Shown here: positions 43,624 to 52,642 of the stretch, piece after piece | Position numbering within the stretch: position 1 is the first letter of the stretch | Layout: the number at the start of each line of letters is the position of its first letter | Program-made: the position numbers and the translations under genes | Assembly: GCF_020010925.1 (NCBI RefSeq) | Contig: NZ_JAGJBZ010000001.1 | Coordinates: forward strand, 2,108,001 to 2,172,000 | Source: Streptomyces griseiscabiei | Lineage (GTDB): Bacteria > Actinomycetota > Actinomycetes > Streptomycetales > Streptomycetaceae | Direction: 5' to 3' | Length of the DNA stretch: 64,000 nucleotides | The notes under the pieces: generated by a model | What the model was told of the DNA's origin: nothing | Seen by the model: only the letters and a program-made list of their open reading frames with translations | Databases searched by the model: none

Positions 43624-43928
43624 GACTGCCCCTTACCCGACTGCATATGGCCATTCAGGGTCGTCGGTGAGTGAATTAGAGTCAATGGAATTCCGTGAAC
43701 GGTGCGTTACGTTCACACCAAGGCGCGCCGGATATGCTCGCATTGTCCCATTCGCTACTCGATGTCCTCTTTCATAATGGAGCGGCTCGGGACGCGGAAG
43801 CACGCATCGGGGCGCGGGCCGGGGTTCCCGCGGTGTGTGATCAGGGAAGTGGTTCCCCGCCCGGACGGCGTCCGGAGCACTTCGCGCGCCCTGACCGGGG
43901 AAGCGTCGGCCTTCGTGGGAGGAGCGTC
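43624..43928. other. Divergent intergenic region
   Basis: The 305-bp gap between the ATPase gene and the divergent amidohydrolase is locally less GC-rich near 43640-43790 and must hold both promoters. Apart from the dyad at 43695-43716 I see no gene or repeat in it. No pair of -35/-10 hexamers is convincing. Confidence 0.6.
43695..43716. promoter_or_regulatory. Candidate operator for the betaine/choline importer
   Basis: A perfect 7-bp inverted repeat, GTGAACG-N8-CGTTCAC, lies 72 bp upstream of the TTG start of the ATPase gene in an otherwise less GC-rich stretch. Its size and position suit a dimeric repressor; the RpiR regulator encoded at the other end of the operon is the obvious candidate. 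Confidence 0.5.
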
Positions 43929-44834
43929 ATGACCAACTGCGACGTGCACCAGCATCTGTGGACCCCCTCGCTGGTGACGGCATTGCGTGCACGCCGCGAA
44001 CCGCCGTTCCTGGACGGCTGGACGCTGTATCTGGACGGCGAGGCGCCGTTCGAGCTGCCGCCCGCCGATCACGACATCGCCCTCCGGACGGAACTCGCCG
44101 CCACCGACGGCCTGGGCCGGGCCCTCGTCTCGCTCTCCTCCCCGATCGGGGTGGAGTGGCTGCCCGCGACCGAGGCCCGCCCCCTGCTCGACGCCTACCA
44201 CGAGGGGGCGTCCGCACTCCCCGAACCGTTCGGCGCCTGGGCCGCCGCCTGTGTCCGGGACGTGGACGCGAAGGCGGCCTCCGAAGACCTCGACGGAGGC
44301 TTCGTCGGCCTCCAGCTCCCCGCGAACGCCCTCACCGACGCGGCCGGTTACGCCCGCTGCGCGCCGCTCCTCGACCTCCTCGAAGAGCGCGACCTGCCGC
44401 TGTTCGTGCACCCCGGACCGGCACCCGGCGGCGCCGGGGGGCCCGGCTGGTGGCCCGCGATGGTCCCCTACGTCCAGCAGATGCACTCCGCCTGGTTCGC
44501 CTTCCGTGCCTTCGGCCGCCCCCGCCACCCCCGGCTGCGGGTCTGCTTCGCCCTGCTCGCCGGGCTCGCCCCGCTGCACGGGGAGCGGTTCGCCGCGCGC
44601 GGCGGCGACGACCACGTCCCGGCGGACCCGGGCGTCTTCGTGGAGACGTCCTCCTACGGCCCGACCGCCGTCGAGGCCGTGGTCCGCGCCCTCGGCGTGG
44701 ACGCCGTCGTCCAGGGCACCGACCGCCCCTACGCCGAACCCCCGCAACAGCCCGGCTTCGGCCTGGGCGGGGCGGCGGCGTACGCCTTCCGCATCGCCAA
44801 CCCGCGGCGACTGCTCACCGGCACGGAAAGCTGA
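43929..44834 (+). CDS. Amidohydrolase-family (metal-dependent TIM-barrel) protein
   Basis: About 301 residues. Begins with the HxH metal motif DVHQHLW (~5-11); LPLFVHPGP (~160) supplies the next His and GTDRPYAEP (~265) the catalytic Asp, as in the amidohydrolase_2 / 2-pyrone-dicarboxylate hydrolase group, which hydrolyse or decarboxylate small acids. ATG at 43929 has GGAGGAG upstream. Substrate unknown; divergent from the betaine importer. Confidence 0.82.
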   Translation: MTNCDVHQHLWTPSLVTALRARREPPFLDGWTLYLDGEAPFELPPADHDIALRTELAATDGLGRALVSLSSPIGVEWLPATEARPLLDAYHEGASALPEPFGAWAAACVRDVDAKAASEDLDGGFVGLQLPANALTDAAGYARCAPLLDLLEERDLPLFVHPGPAPGGAGGPGWWPAMVPYVQQMHSAWFAFRAFGRPRHPRLRVCFALLAGLAPLHGERFAARGGDDHVPADPGVFVETSSYGPTAVEAVVRALGVDAVVQGTDRPYAEPPQQPGFGLGGAAAYAFRIANPRRLLTGTES

Positions 44835-44841
44835 GGCCGGA

Positions 44842-44872
44842 GGGGGCACGGGCTCCACGAGCCCCTGCCCCC
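44842..44872. terminator. Bidirectional terminator between convergent genes
   Basis: Arms 44842-44854 and 44860-44872 pair as 7 + 5 bp with one C:C mismatch and a 5-nt loop. It lies between the stops of the amidohydrolase and the S8 protease. Confidence 0.65.
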
Positions 44873-44924
44873 TGCCGCCTCCGCCTCCGGTGGGCCGTCC
44901 CGTGCTCCGGCCCGCCCGTGCCGC

Positions 44925-47900
44925 TCAGCGCAGCCGGTAGGCGCGGATCACCGTGTACGCGGCGGTGCCGCCGTCGGCGTCGACGGACTTCGCCCGCAGC
45001 GAGGCGAAGCCGCTCCGGGGGTTCCTCAGCTCCGCCCGCCAGCGCTCCGGGTTCCCGGTCCGGCGGACGTCCACGGCGGTCCAGGTGGCCCCGTCGTCGT
45101 ACGACACCTCCACGCTCAGCTCTCGTACGGCCGACTCCGGTGCCCCGGGCTGCCGCCGCAGCACGACGGGCAGGGTCATCCGGTGCCCGGCGCGGGCCGA
45201 GTTGTCCAGACGGAGGTCGGGCGTGAACCGGATCGCGGTCACCGGCAGCGCGGTCCAGCGGCCGCCCTCGGTGTGCCCCGACCGGAACGTCCACGCCGCC
45301 TTCACGGACGTCGAGGTGAGATACCCCTGCCCGCCCCGGTCCACGGCCGTCTCCAGCCGGTACGAGGCCTCCGCCGCCGGCACCGGGCCCTGCGCGTCGT
45401 AGAACGGGTACGGCACGTCGGCGAGCAGCTTGCCCTCGCGCCAGAGGCGGGTGCGGCCCGAGTCGCCGAGGGAGAACCCGGTGTGGCCGGGGTCCTGGTC
45501 GGCGAACGGCGGTGTGTGGAACATCAGGGTGTCCCCCTGCCGCCGGACACTGCCGTACGTCAGCCCCCGCCGGTCGGCGAAGCTCGGGCCGAGCGGCCCG
45601 TGGCCCCAGCGCAAGTCGTCCTTGCCGCCCGCCCGGAAGGTCACGGGCGCGCCCCACTGCTGGAACTCGCCCTGGCCGAGGGCGTTGAGCCGGTTGTAGA
45701 CCAGGGTCCAGGCGAGGCCGCGGGCCGAGTAGTGGACGGTGCGTTTCCCGGTGGCCCGGAACTTGATGTTCGGGCCGACCGCGCTGCCGCCCTCGGGCGG
45801 GAAGGCGTAGGTCCGCAGTGCGGCGGTGGGTTCGTCGGGGCGGTCGGCGTAGAAGGTGTGGGTGACCTTCGTCAGATCGCCGCGTCTCGCCCGGCCGTGG
45901 AAGTCGGTGGGCATCCGGCCCCGCACCACCCAGGCCAGCTCGTAGTCGTACGGGGTGTCGGTGAAGGTGCCGTCCGCGCCCTGTTTCGCCCAGGAGCTGC
46001 GTACGACGGTGGTGAGGGCGCCCGCGTCGGCGGGCAGCCTCCCCTTCCCCGCGCTCAGGTCGGCGGTCTGGAGCCGGGCGAAGGAGCCCGCCGACACCAG
46101 GGACGAGACGCCCGCGCCGGACGGGGTGGTCCGCAGGAGGCTGACGGCGGCGAGCGCGCTGGTGGCGCCCTTGCGGGGCGGGTCCACGGTGACGGGCCGG
46201 CCCTCGCGGGCGTCGAGCACGACGGTCTCCGGGCCGGTGATCCGCTTCAGCGGCAGGGCGACCACGGTGTGGTCGTAGCTGCCGTCGGGCGCGGCCGTCG
46301 CGACGTGGACGTCCAGGTGGTGGCGGCCGGGGCGGACCTCGACCGTGCCGGTGCCCTGGGGGCCGTAGACGTACCGTCCCTCGCCCCGGTCGATGTCGAG
46401 GACGTTGACGAAGCTTCCGGCGGCCGGTTCGCCGTGGCGGTCCAGGACCTTGACGGTCAGCGGGTGGGTCTCGTGCGCCTTGGTGGCGGCGAGGACGCTG
46501 CGGACCGTGGTGTCCCCGGCACGGGCGAGGACGGCGCCGGTGAAGAGGCCGGTGACGCTGTCGACGCGGGTGTCGGCGGTGAGCACGGCCTCGGCGCTGC
46601 CCCCGGCGGGGACGGTCAGCCGGGCCGGGGCGACGGTGAACAGGCCCTCGGGTGCCGCCTTGCCGTCCGGGCCGGTGGCGGTCGTGGTGAGGTCGAGGGT
46701 GAGGTCCGCGGGGCCGGAGTTGCGGTAGGTGACGGTCCGGGTGAGCGGCGGGTCGTCGTCGTGCGGCCAGGAGCTGGTGCCCAGCGACAGGCTGGGCGGG
46801 GAGACGGTGACGTCCTGGCCGACGGCGCGGGCGACATCGACACGGCCCGCTCCCTGGGCGTGGACGCTCAGGCCGGGGGTCGGTTTCGCGGAGCCCATCA
46901 GCGCGTCCTTGAGCCGCTCGCCGGTCCAGTCGGGGTGCCGCTGAGCGAGGAGCGCGGCGGCGCCCGCGACGTGCGGGGTGGCCATGGAGGTGCCGGACAG
47001 CGGTGCGTACGCCGGGTCGCCGTCGACGGGTTCGAGGTCGCTGTCCTTGGAGCGGGCGGCCACGATCGCCGCGCCCGGCGCGGTGATGTCGGGCTTGATC
47101 GCGCCGTCGCCCACGCGCGGGCCCCGGCTGGAGAAGTCGGTGAGCGCGTCCTCGGCGTCGACCGCGCCGACCGCGAGCGCCGCGTCGGCGCTGGCGGGGC
47201 TGCGGACGTCCTGGTCCCGGCCGGTGTTGCCCGCCGCGACCGCGAAGAGCGTGCCGAACTTGGCGCTGAGCGTGCCGACGGCCTCCTCCAGCGGGTCGGT
47301 GCCCGGTGAATCGGGCCCGCTCAGGCTCATGTTGACCACCCGCGCCCGCGGTGCGGCCCACTCCATCCCGGCCAGGATCGCCGACTCCTCGCAGCCCCGG
47401 TCGACACAGACCTTGCCCACGAGCAGATCGGCCCCGGGGGCGACCCCGGTGTACCGGCCGTCGGACGCGGCGCCGTCGCCCGCGACGATCGACGCCACAT
47501 GGGTGCCGTGGCCGACGAGGTCGGTGGTGTCGGGCGCGGTGGTGAAGTTCTCCTTCTCCACGACACGCGCGGCGATGTCGGGGTGGGTGTCGTCGACACC
47601 GGTGTCCAGGACGGCGACCTTCACGCCGGTGCCGGTGTAACCCGCCTCCCAGGCGGCGGGCGCGCCGATCTGCCGCACGCTGACGTCGTCGCTCACCGTC
47701 AGCTCGGCGTCCAGCCAGATCCGGGCGACGTCGGCGGCGAGTTCCCGCTCACCGCTCCGCGCGTCCCGCTCGGTCAGTTCCTCCCACAGCGGGGTCACGG
47801 CGTCCCCCGCGGCCCGTACGGCGGTCAGGCGCAGCCCGGGAAGGGTACGGGCGACCCGGGCGCCCGCCTCGCGGACACCGGCCCGCAGCCGGGCGGAACT

Positions 47901-48356
47901 CCCCTCCCCCGTACGGTATTTGACGATCAGTGGGACGCCGTGCGCGCTGTCGTACCCGGCGTCCGCCAGACGGGTCGTGTCGAAGAGGCGGCGGTCGAGG
48001 GCGCCGGAGGCGACGAGGGCGAGGGCGTCGTCCGGGACCACGTACTGGTGGCCGGAGTCCTCGTAGCGGGTGAAGGCCAGCCGCTCGCGGCCCTCGCCGG
48101 GGGTGACGGTGACGGTGTCGCCCGCCCCGGTCTCCGCGAGGGCGACCTGATCGCCGGTCAGCAGGGTGACGGTACGGACGGCCTGGGCCGGGGCCGCCCC
48201 GCTCCCGGGCTGCCAGGGGGCGGCGGAGGCGGGCGACGTGGACGCGGGCAAGGACGCGGGCAGGGGTGTCGCTGCGGACGGGGCCTGTCCCGGCAGCACG
48301 CTCAGGGTGAGCGTGAGCAGGACGAGGCAACCCGCCGCACGTCGGGGGCGCGGCAA
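44925..48356 (-). CDS. Large secreted S8 (subtilisin-like) serine peptidase, second copy
   Basis: About 1143 residues. A signal peptide (RRAAGCLVLLTLTLSVLPG) is followed by a pro-region (TVTLLTGDQVAL), and the triad Asp in AVLDTGV (~249), His in HGTHVASI (~284), Ser in GTSMATPHVAG (~455). The long beta-rich C-terminus ends with a domain shared with the protease at 1495-5187 (VSYDDGATWTAV here, ASFDGGATWRPV there). TTG at 48356 was chosen because AGGAGGA lies four bases upstream and the signal peptide starts there; the open frame runs 18 codons further without support. Confidence 0.9.
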   Translation of the reverse strand: MPRPRRAAGCLVLLTLTLSVLPGQAPSAATPLPASLPASTSPASAAPWQPGSGAAPAQAVRTVTLLTGDQVALAETGAGDTVTVTPGEGRERLAFTRYEDSGHQYVVPDDALALVASGALDRRLFDTTRLADAGYDSAHGVPLIVKYRTGEGSSARLRAGVREAGARVARTLPGLRLTAVRAAGDAVTPLWEELTERDARSGERELAADVARIWLDAELTVSDDVSVRQIGAPAAWEAGYTGTGVKVAVLDTGVDDTHPDIAARVVEKENFTTAPDTTDLVGHGTHVASIVAGDGAASDGRYTGVAPGADLLVGKVCVDRGCEESAILAGMEWAAPRARVVNMSLSGPDSPGTDPLEEAVGTLSAKFGTLFAVAAGNTGRDQDVRSPASADAALAVGAVDAEDALTDFSSRGPRVGDGAIKPDITAPGAAIVAARSKDSDLEPVDGDPAYAPLSGTSMATPHVAGAAALLAQRHPDWTGERLKDALMGSAKPTPGLSVHAQGAGRVDVARAVGQDVTVSPPSLSLGTSSWPHDDDPPLTRTVTYRNSGPADLTLDLTTTATGPDGKAAPEGLFTVAPARLTVPAGGSAEAVLTADTRVDSVTGLFTGAVLARAGDTTVRSVLAATKAHETHPLTVKVLDRHGEPAAGSFVNVLDIDRGEGRYVYGPQGTGTVEVRPGRHHLDVHVATAAPDGSYDHTVVALPLKRITGPETVVLDAREGRPVTVDPPRKGATSALAAVSLLRTTPSGAGVSSLVSAGSFARLQTADLSAGKGRLPADAGALTTVVRSSWAKQGADGTFTDTPYDYELAWVVRGRMPTDFHGRARRGDLTKVTHTFYADRPDEPTAALRTYAFPPEGGSAVGPNIKFRATGKRTVHYSARGLAWTLVYNRLNALGQGEFQQWGAPVTFRAGGKDDLRWGHGPLGPSFADRRGLTYGSVRRQGDTLMFHTPPFADQDPGHTGFSLGDSGRTRLWREGKLLADVPYPFYDAQGPVPAAEASYRLETAVDRGGQGYLTSTSVKAAWTFRSGHTEGGRWTALPVTAIRFTPDLRLDNSARAGHRMTLPVVLRRQPGAPESAVRELSVEVSYDDGATWTAVDVRRTGNPERWRAELRNPRSGFASLRAKSVDADGGTAAYTVIRAYRLR

Positions 48357-48513
48357 GCGTTCCTCCTGGTGGGGACGGAACGCGGGCCTTCGCGACCGGT
48401 GGCGTTCCACAGGCGAGGTTTGTCGTGCCCATGCAACGTACCAACGGTAACCGCGCGGCCGCCAGAACGCCTGTGAGAGGTCGTCGGCGGCGGTCGGCGG
48501 CAGCCGGTGGCGA

Positions 48514-49932
48514 TCAGCGGCCGGAGCGGATCAGCCCCGTGAGATAGCGCCACAGCGAGGAGCGCTGCCGGGCGGACACATCCGGTGTCACCGCCTGCCC
48601 CGCGTCCAGGTCCCCCGCACCCACCGGGCCGTCCGGCGCCGACGGCTCGGCGCCCGGCGCGAGTTCGTACCGGACGGGCAGCGAGCGCAGGCCCCGCATG
48701 AACGGCGAGGAGCGCCAGGGCAGTTGGTCGACGGGGAGGGCGAGATCGAGGTGGGCGAAGCGCTCGAAGAGGCGGCCCACTCCGACGGCCGCCACCGTCG
48801 AGGCGAGTTCCCGGGCCGGGCACTGGCGCGGGCCCGCGCCCCAGGACAGGTGGGCCCGGGTGCTGACCGTGGTGCTGGGGGCCACGTGGTCGGCGAAGAG
48901 CGGGTCGGCGTGCGCCGCGGCGGAGGAGACCCAGACCGGGTCGCCCGCGCGGATCGTGTAGTCGCCGAGGCGGCTGTCCTTCGCGGCGAACCTCGGCACG
49001 AAGTTCACCAGCGGCGGCTTGCGCATGACGACCCGGTTCATGGCCTCCCGGACCATGCCTGCGGAGAGGCTGGCCCGCACGCTGTCCTCGCCCGAGAGGA
49101 CCTCGACGACCGTGTTGGAGATGAGGATGCCGACGTGGTCGGAGGTCATGCCGAGCAGCATGAACAGCTCGCGGGCCAGCTCGTCGAGCGACAGGCCGGG
49201 GTGGGCGGCCAGCAGATGGGAGGGGAAGTCCTCGCCCGGTGACTTCAGCTTCAGCTCGCCCAGTTCCGTGAGCGCGCCGAGCAGCCGGTCGAGGGCGGGC
49301 CCCGCGTCGGGTCCCGCGTCCAGGACCCGCCACATGTCCATCAGGGCGTCGTCGCCCTGGGAGCCGGGGAAACCGAGCAGATGGCTGGCCACCATCAGCG
49401 GCAGCGGCCGGGAGAACTGCGCGGACAGGTCCGCCAGCCCCGTGCCGCCCGCCTCTCCCATCAGGGTGATCAGTTCGTCGGCGTAGGCGGTGACGGCCGT
49501 CTTGAGCCGCTTGGCCTGGGGGTTGCGCGGGTCCTGGAACGGCTTGAGCGCCTGGTCCCACGCCGTCCGCAGGGTGCGGTAGCCCGGGCCGCCCTGGATC
49601 AGTACGTGGTTGACCTCCAGGGAGGGTCCGAGCGGCCAGTCGGCCGGGACCCTGCCCTCGGTGCGGGCCCGCCAGTTCTCCAGGCCCTTGGGCCAGCCCG
49701 CGTCGTCCTGGAGCACCTGCAGTGACTCCCGGTAGCCCAGCACCAGCCAGGCGGGGACGCCCAGCAGGTCCACCGGGGCCACCGCGCCGTGCCGCTGCCG
49801 CAGCCGCTCGTACACCAGCGAGGGGCGTGTCTCGTAGTCCCGGGTCAGCAGCGGTTCGGGAGACAACTCCTCCAACCCCGCGCCGTCCAGCTCCACGGAC
49901 ACACCCTCGCCCGACTGGGTTCTTCTCACCAT
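48514..49932 (-). CDS. Cytochrome P450 with degenerate K- and I-helix motifs
   Basis: About 472 residues. The heme loop is HLSWGAGPRQCPARELA (Cys ~371), clearly P450. The K-helix ExxR motif is not in register: REAMNR (~299) puts Ala where the Glu normally sits. The I-helix AGxxT is replaced by LLGMTSDHVGIL, lacking the acid-Thr pair. Streptomyces CYP157-type proteins also lack a canonical ExxR and share the WGAGPxxCPA heme loop style. A ~50-residue tail follows the P450 core. ATG at 49932 with a G-rich upstream stretch. No ferredoxin is adjacent. Function unknown. Confidence 0.85.
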   Translation of the reverse strand: MVRRTQSGEGVSVELDGAGLEELSPEPLLTRDYETRPSLVYERLRQRHGAVAPVDLLGVPAWLVLGYRESLQVLQDDAGWPKGLENWRARTEGRVPADWPLGPSLEVNHVLIQGGPGYRTLRTAWDQALKPFQDPRNPQAKRLKTAVTAYADELITLMGEAGGTGLADLSAQFSRPLPLMVASHLLGFPGSQGDDALMDMWRVLDAGPDAGPALDRLLGALTELGELKLKSPGEDFPSHLLAAHPGLSLDELARELFMLLGMTSDHVGILISNTVVEVLSGEDSVRASLSAGMVREAMNRVVMRKPPLVNFVPRFAAKDSRLGDYTIRAGDPVWVSSAAAHADPLFADHVAPSTTVSTRAHLSWGAGPRQCPARELASTVAAVGVGRLFERFAHLDLALPVDQLPWRSSPFMRGLRSLPVRYELAPGAEPSAPDGPVGAGDLDAGQAVTPDVSARQRSSLWRYLTGLIRSGR

Positions 49933-50100
49933 GCCGCCCCGCCCCTCCGACACTCCCCGTACCGGCGCACCTTCAGCCGGTAGCCGGAACCGTGGGGACC
50001 CTACCCCAGGGTCACTTCCGTGGGAACGCCGGGCATCACCACTCACAGCTGCGATCAGGTGACACACAGCCGCGCGCCCTGGCGGCCGGACGGCCCGCCG

Positions 50101-50721
50101 TCACCTCCCGGCGCGGGCCGCCTTGACGAACTCCCTGATCAGACCGGGGTCCTTGACGCCCCGGCGCTGTTCCACACCGCTGGAGACGTCCACACCCCAG
50201 GGGTGGGTGGCGGCGACGGCGTCCCGCACGTTCTCCGGGGTGAGACCGCCCGCGAGGAGCCACTTCTCCCCGGAGTCGGCCAGCGGCCTGCTCGCCCAGT
50301 CCCAGGCGACGCCGGAGCCGGGGACGGGGGCGTCGAGGAGCAGCATGTCCTCGCCGAACTCGCCGCAGCGGGGCACCGAGTCGCCGAAAGCGGCGGCGCG
50401 GATCAGGGTCCGGCCGTCGGCGGCCAGTTCGTCGTAGTAGGCGCGGTCGTCCGGGCCGTGCAGCTGGATCGCCCGGATCCCCGACTCGTCGGCCGCGGCC
50501 CGTACGTCGTCCAGGGGCTCCTTGCGGAAGACCCCGACCGTCAGGACGTGCTCCGGCACGCGACGGCCCAGCCGGGCGGCGAGGGCGGCGTCGATCCGGC
50601 GCGGACTGGCGGAGAAGACGAAGCCGATGGCGTCGGCGCCCGCCTCGACGGCCGTGTCGACGTCCTGTTCGGTCTTCAGACCGCAGATCTTGATGAAGAG
50701 GGCATCACTGGAGTTGCTCAC
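50101..50721 (-). CDS. trpF: Phosphoribosylanthranilate isomerase
   Basis: About 206 residues, normal length for stand-alone TrpF, which isomerises PRA to CdRP in tryptophan synthesis. Catalytic Cys in FIKICGLKT (~11), Asp in GVDVSSGVE (~170), phosphate loops LAGGLTPENV and SSGVE, plus IGFVFSASPR are all visible. GTG at 50721 with GGGGGC upstream. Streptomyces normally rely on bifunctional PriA for this step, so a separate trpF outside any trp cluster is unexpected. It may serve a metabolite pathway or be a later acquisition. Confidence 0.9.
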   Translation of the reverse strand: MSNSSDALFIKICGLKTEQDVDTAVEAGADAIGFVFSASPRRIDAALAARLGRRVPEHVLTVGVFRKEPLDDVRAAADESGIRAIQLHGPDDRAYYDELAADGRTLIRAAAFGDSVPRCGEFGEDMLLLDAPVPGSGVAWDWASRPLADSGEKWLLAGGLTPENVRDAVAATHPWGVDVSSGVEQRRGVKDPGLIREFVKAARAGR

Positions 50722-50816
50722 GCCCCCAGCCTGCCGCATCGCCTGAGCCGGAGGCACGGGGACCACCTGACCGGGGCCTGCTGCCGCGGGGCGGGGGCCC
50801 TCCGGGGGGCGCTGGG

Positions 50817-50998
50817 TGGGGGTGCCGGGCTAGGGGGGCGCCGGGTCGGGGGCGCCGAGCTGACGGCGCCGGGTGGGCGTCGTCGGGCGGGTGGTGCCGG
50901 GTAGACGCCGGGTGGGGGGTGCCAGGCGGGTGGCGCCAGGTAGGGGGTGCCGGGCTAGCGGGGTGCCAGGCCTGGGGGCGCCAGGCGATCCGGGCGCC
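50817..50998. repeat. Degenerate tandem repeat, ~14-16 bp unit
   Basis: About eleven copies of a variable unit close to GGYGCCRGGYNRG run through this stretch. Unit length and sequence drift, as in an old minisatellite. Confidence 0.65.
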
Positions 50999-51074
50999 GC
51001 TCGACTTGAGGCGGCGACCAGGGGCCGGCGCGCCACGCCACGCCCCCTACCTTCCGCAGCGCGAGGAGCCACCC

Positions 51075-51177
51075 GACCCGGCTCTCCCTCACCGCCCGAG
51101 TGGCGACCGTCCGACCCGGCTCTCCCCCACCGCCGGTTCGGCGACCGTCCGACCCGGCCCTCCCGCCGCCGGTGCGG
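51075..51177. repeat. Tandem repeat, 38-bp unit
   Basis: Units begin GACCCGGCTCTCC at 51075 and 51113 and GACCCGGCCCTCC at 51151, with CGACCGTCC closing each full unit. Two full copies and one partial copy, few differences. Confidence 0.75.
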
Positions 51178-51190
51178 CCTTCACCCGCCC

Positions 51191-51282
51191 GGCGCCCCGC
51201 ACGGAGACGCGGTACCGGCCCGGCGCGCGTGGCGATGACCCGTGTCGGCGCCCCGCACGACGACACGTACCGGCCCGGCGCC
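51191..51282. repeat. Direct repeat, ~35 bp, two copies
   Basis: GGCGCCCCGCACG... GTACCGGCCCGGCGC occurs at 51191-51226 and 51247-51282, 56 bp apart start to start. Confidence 0.65.
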
Positions 51283-51337
51283 CCGGAGCACGGCCCCCGC
51301 GGCAATGACCACGTCAGCACCCCGCCATCCCGCGCCG

Positions 51338-52642
51338 TCAATCCCACGTCTGCGACAGATGCCGGGTGACCACCGCGGAGAGGGTGCGCACGCCTCGGGT
51401 CGAGCCGGGGTCGATGCCGGTGAGTTCGCGTACCCGGCGCAGCCGGTAGTCGAGGGTGCGGGTGTGGACGTTGAGGGCGGTGGCCGTCGAGCCGCGGCGC
51501 ATGTCGTGGCGGTAGTAGGCGTCGAGGGTGAGCAGCAGGTCCGGGCCGGAGTCCAGGGCGCGGGCCAGCGAGCGCAGCCAGTCGTCGACGAACGGCACGT
51601 CCGCCACGGCGAGTTCCACGAAGACGTCGGCCAGGGCGTGCGGCCGCAGCCGGCCGGAGGCCCGGCGCAGCGGGGCGGCCCGGCCGATCCGCCGGGCCCG
51701 GTTCAGCGCCCCGGCCAGCTCGGGCAGCGGCGCGTTGGCGGTGCCGACGGCGCAGGGGCGGCCGAGGGCGCGGGCGAAGTCCCGGACGAGATCCGGCAGC
51801 CGGCCGGGGACGAGGTCGGGTAAGAGGTCGGGAACAGGGTGCGGGGGCGCGTCACCGGCCCTGGCGCCGCCGGAGGCCAGCGGCACCAGGGCGATCAGTT
51901 CCGCGCCCCCGTCACCGTCCCCCGGACCCCACATGACCGGCGTCTGGTGGGCCTTCACGAGTGTCTCGATCTCGTTTTCCAGGAATCGGTCGACGGCGGG
52001 CGGGTCCGGCAGCCGGAACACCGTCACCGCGCAGTGCTCCGGCAGTTCCATGTCGACGACGGCCGCGAGTTCCGCGGATATCGGATCTCCGTTCAGCAAT
52101 GACCGGGCCAGCAGGGCGACCTGTTCGGTGTACGGCATTCGGCGGCGCAGTACGCGGACGAATCCCTGCCGGTAGGCGCCGATGCCCCGCTCGCCCTGGG
52201 GGGCGAACCAGGTCATCATCCGCATCAGTTCGTCGACACCACCGCCGCGCTGGGCGTCGGTCGCCTCGTTGATCTCACGCAGCATGAGCGCGGTGTGCAC
52301 GCGCAGCACCCGCTGCCGTGCGTCGAGCGGCATTCCGGCAGCGGCCCGCAGCTCCCCCATGGACGCGATGTAGTCAAGATCATCAACCGTCAACTCGCTG
52401 TTCTCCGGCGAGAGTTCGACGGTCCGGTGCCGGAGCCACACCGCGTGCTCCAGCGTCTCGGCACGGGCCCGGACATCCTTGTCCAGGAACCCGAACTCCG
52501 GGATCTCGCGCGCGTAGGTCTCGACCTCCCGGTGGGCGTTGGCCGACGCCTGACGGGCCAGTTCGGCGAAGAGGCTCCCCATGGACGCGAGCATGTCATT
52601 CCGGACGAACGGGCCGACAGACGAGATCCGGACGGCGTTCAT
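51338..52642 (-). CDS. PucR-type (CdaR-like) transcriptional regulator
   Basis: About 434 residues. N-terminal helical region, central GGDEF-like/PucR domain, and a C-terminal HTH_30 domain (GSTATALNVHTRTLDYRLRR, ~385-405, then VRELTGIDP), the hallmark of PucR/CdaR regulators. ATG at 52642 has a poor ribosome site; ATGs a few codons later are alternatives. Divergent from the DUF4394 gene, which it may control. Ligand unknown. Confidence 0.85.
   Translation of the reverse strand: MNAVRISSVGPFVRNDMLASMGSLFAELARQASANAHREVETYAREIPEFGFLDKDVRARAETLEHAVWLRHRTVELSPENSELTVDDLDYIASMGELRAAAGMPLDARQRVLRVHTALMLREINEATDAQRGGGVDELMRMMTWFAPQGERGIGAYRQGFVRVLRRRMPYTEQVALLARSLLNGDPISAELAAVVDMELPEHCAVTVFRLPDPPAVDRFLENEIETLVKAHQTPVMWGPGDGDGGAELIALVPLASGGARAGDAPPHPVPDLLPDLVPGRLPDLVRDFARALGRPCAVGTANAPLPELAGALNRARRIGRAAPLRRASGRLRPHALADVFVELAVADVPFVDDWLRSLARALDSGPDLLLTLDAYYRHDMRRGSTATALNVHTRTLDYRLRRVRELTGIDPGSTRGVRTLSAVVTRHLSQTWD

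Larger units (their letters stand above)
50722..51337. other. Repeat-rich non-coding spacer
   Basis: About 616 bp between trpF and the PucR gene with no convincing gene. Frames open here lack ribosome sites and encode only Pro/Arg/Gly-rich sequence. It holds three different short repeat blocks, listed separately. Confidence 0.75.

Noticed and set aside
50817..51282. CRISPR array
   Set aside because: Units are adjoining or drifting, with no constant repeat separated by unique spacers, and no cas genes are near.
50919..51308. Open frame in the repeat-rich spacer
   Set aside because: Encodes repeated Pro/Arg/Gly from the tandem repeats, has no ribosome site and no homology pattern I recognise.
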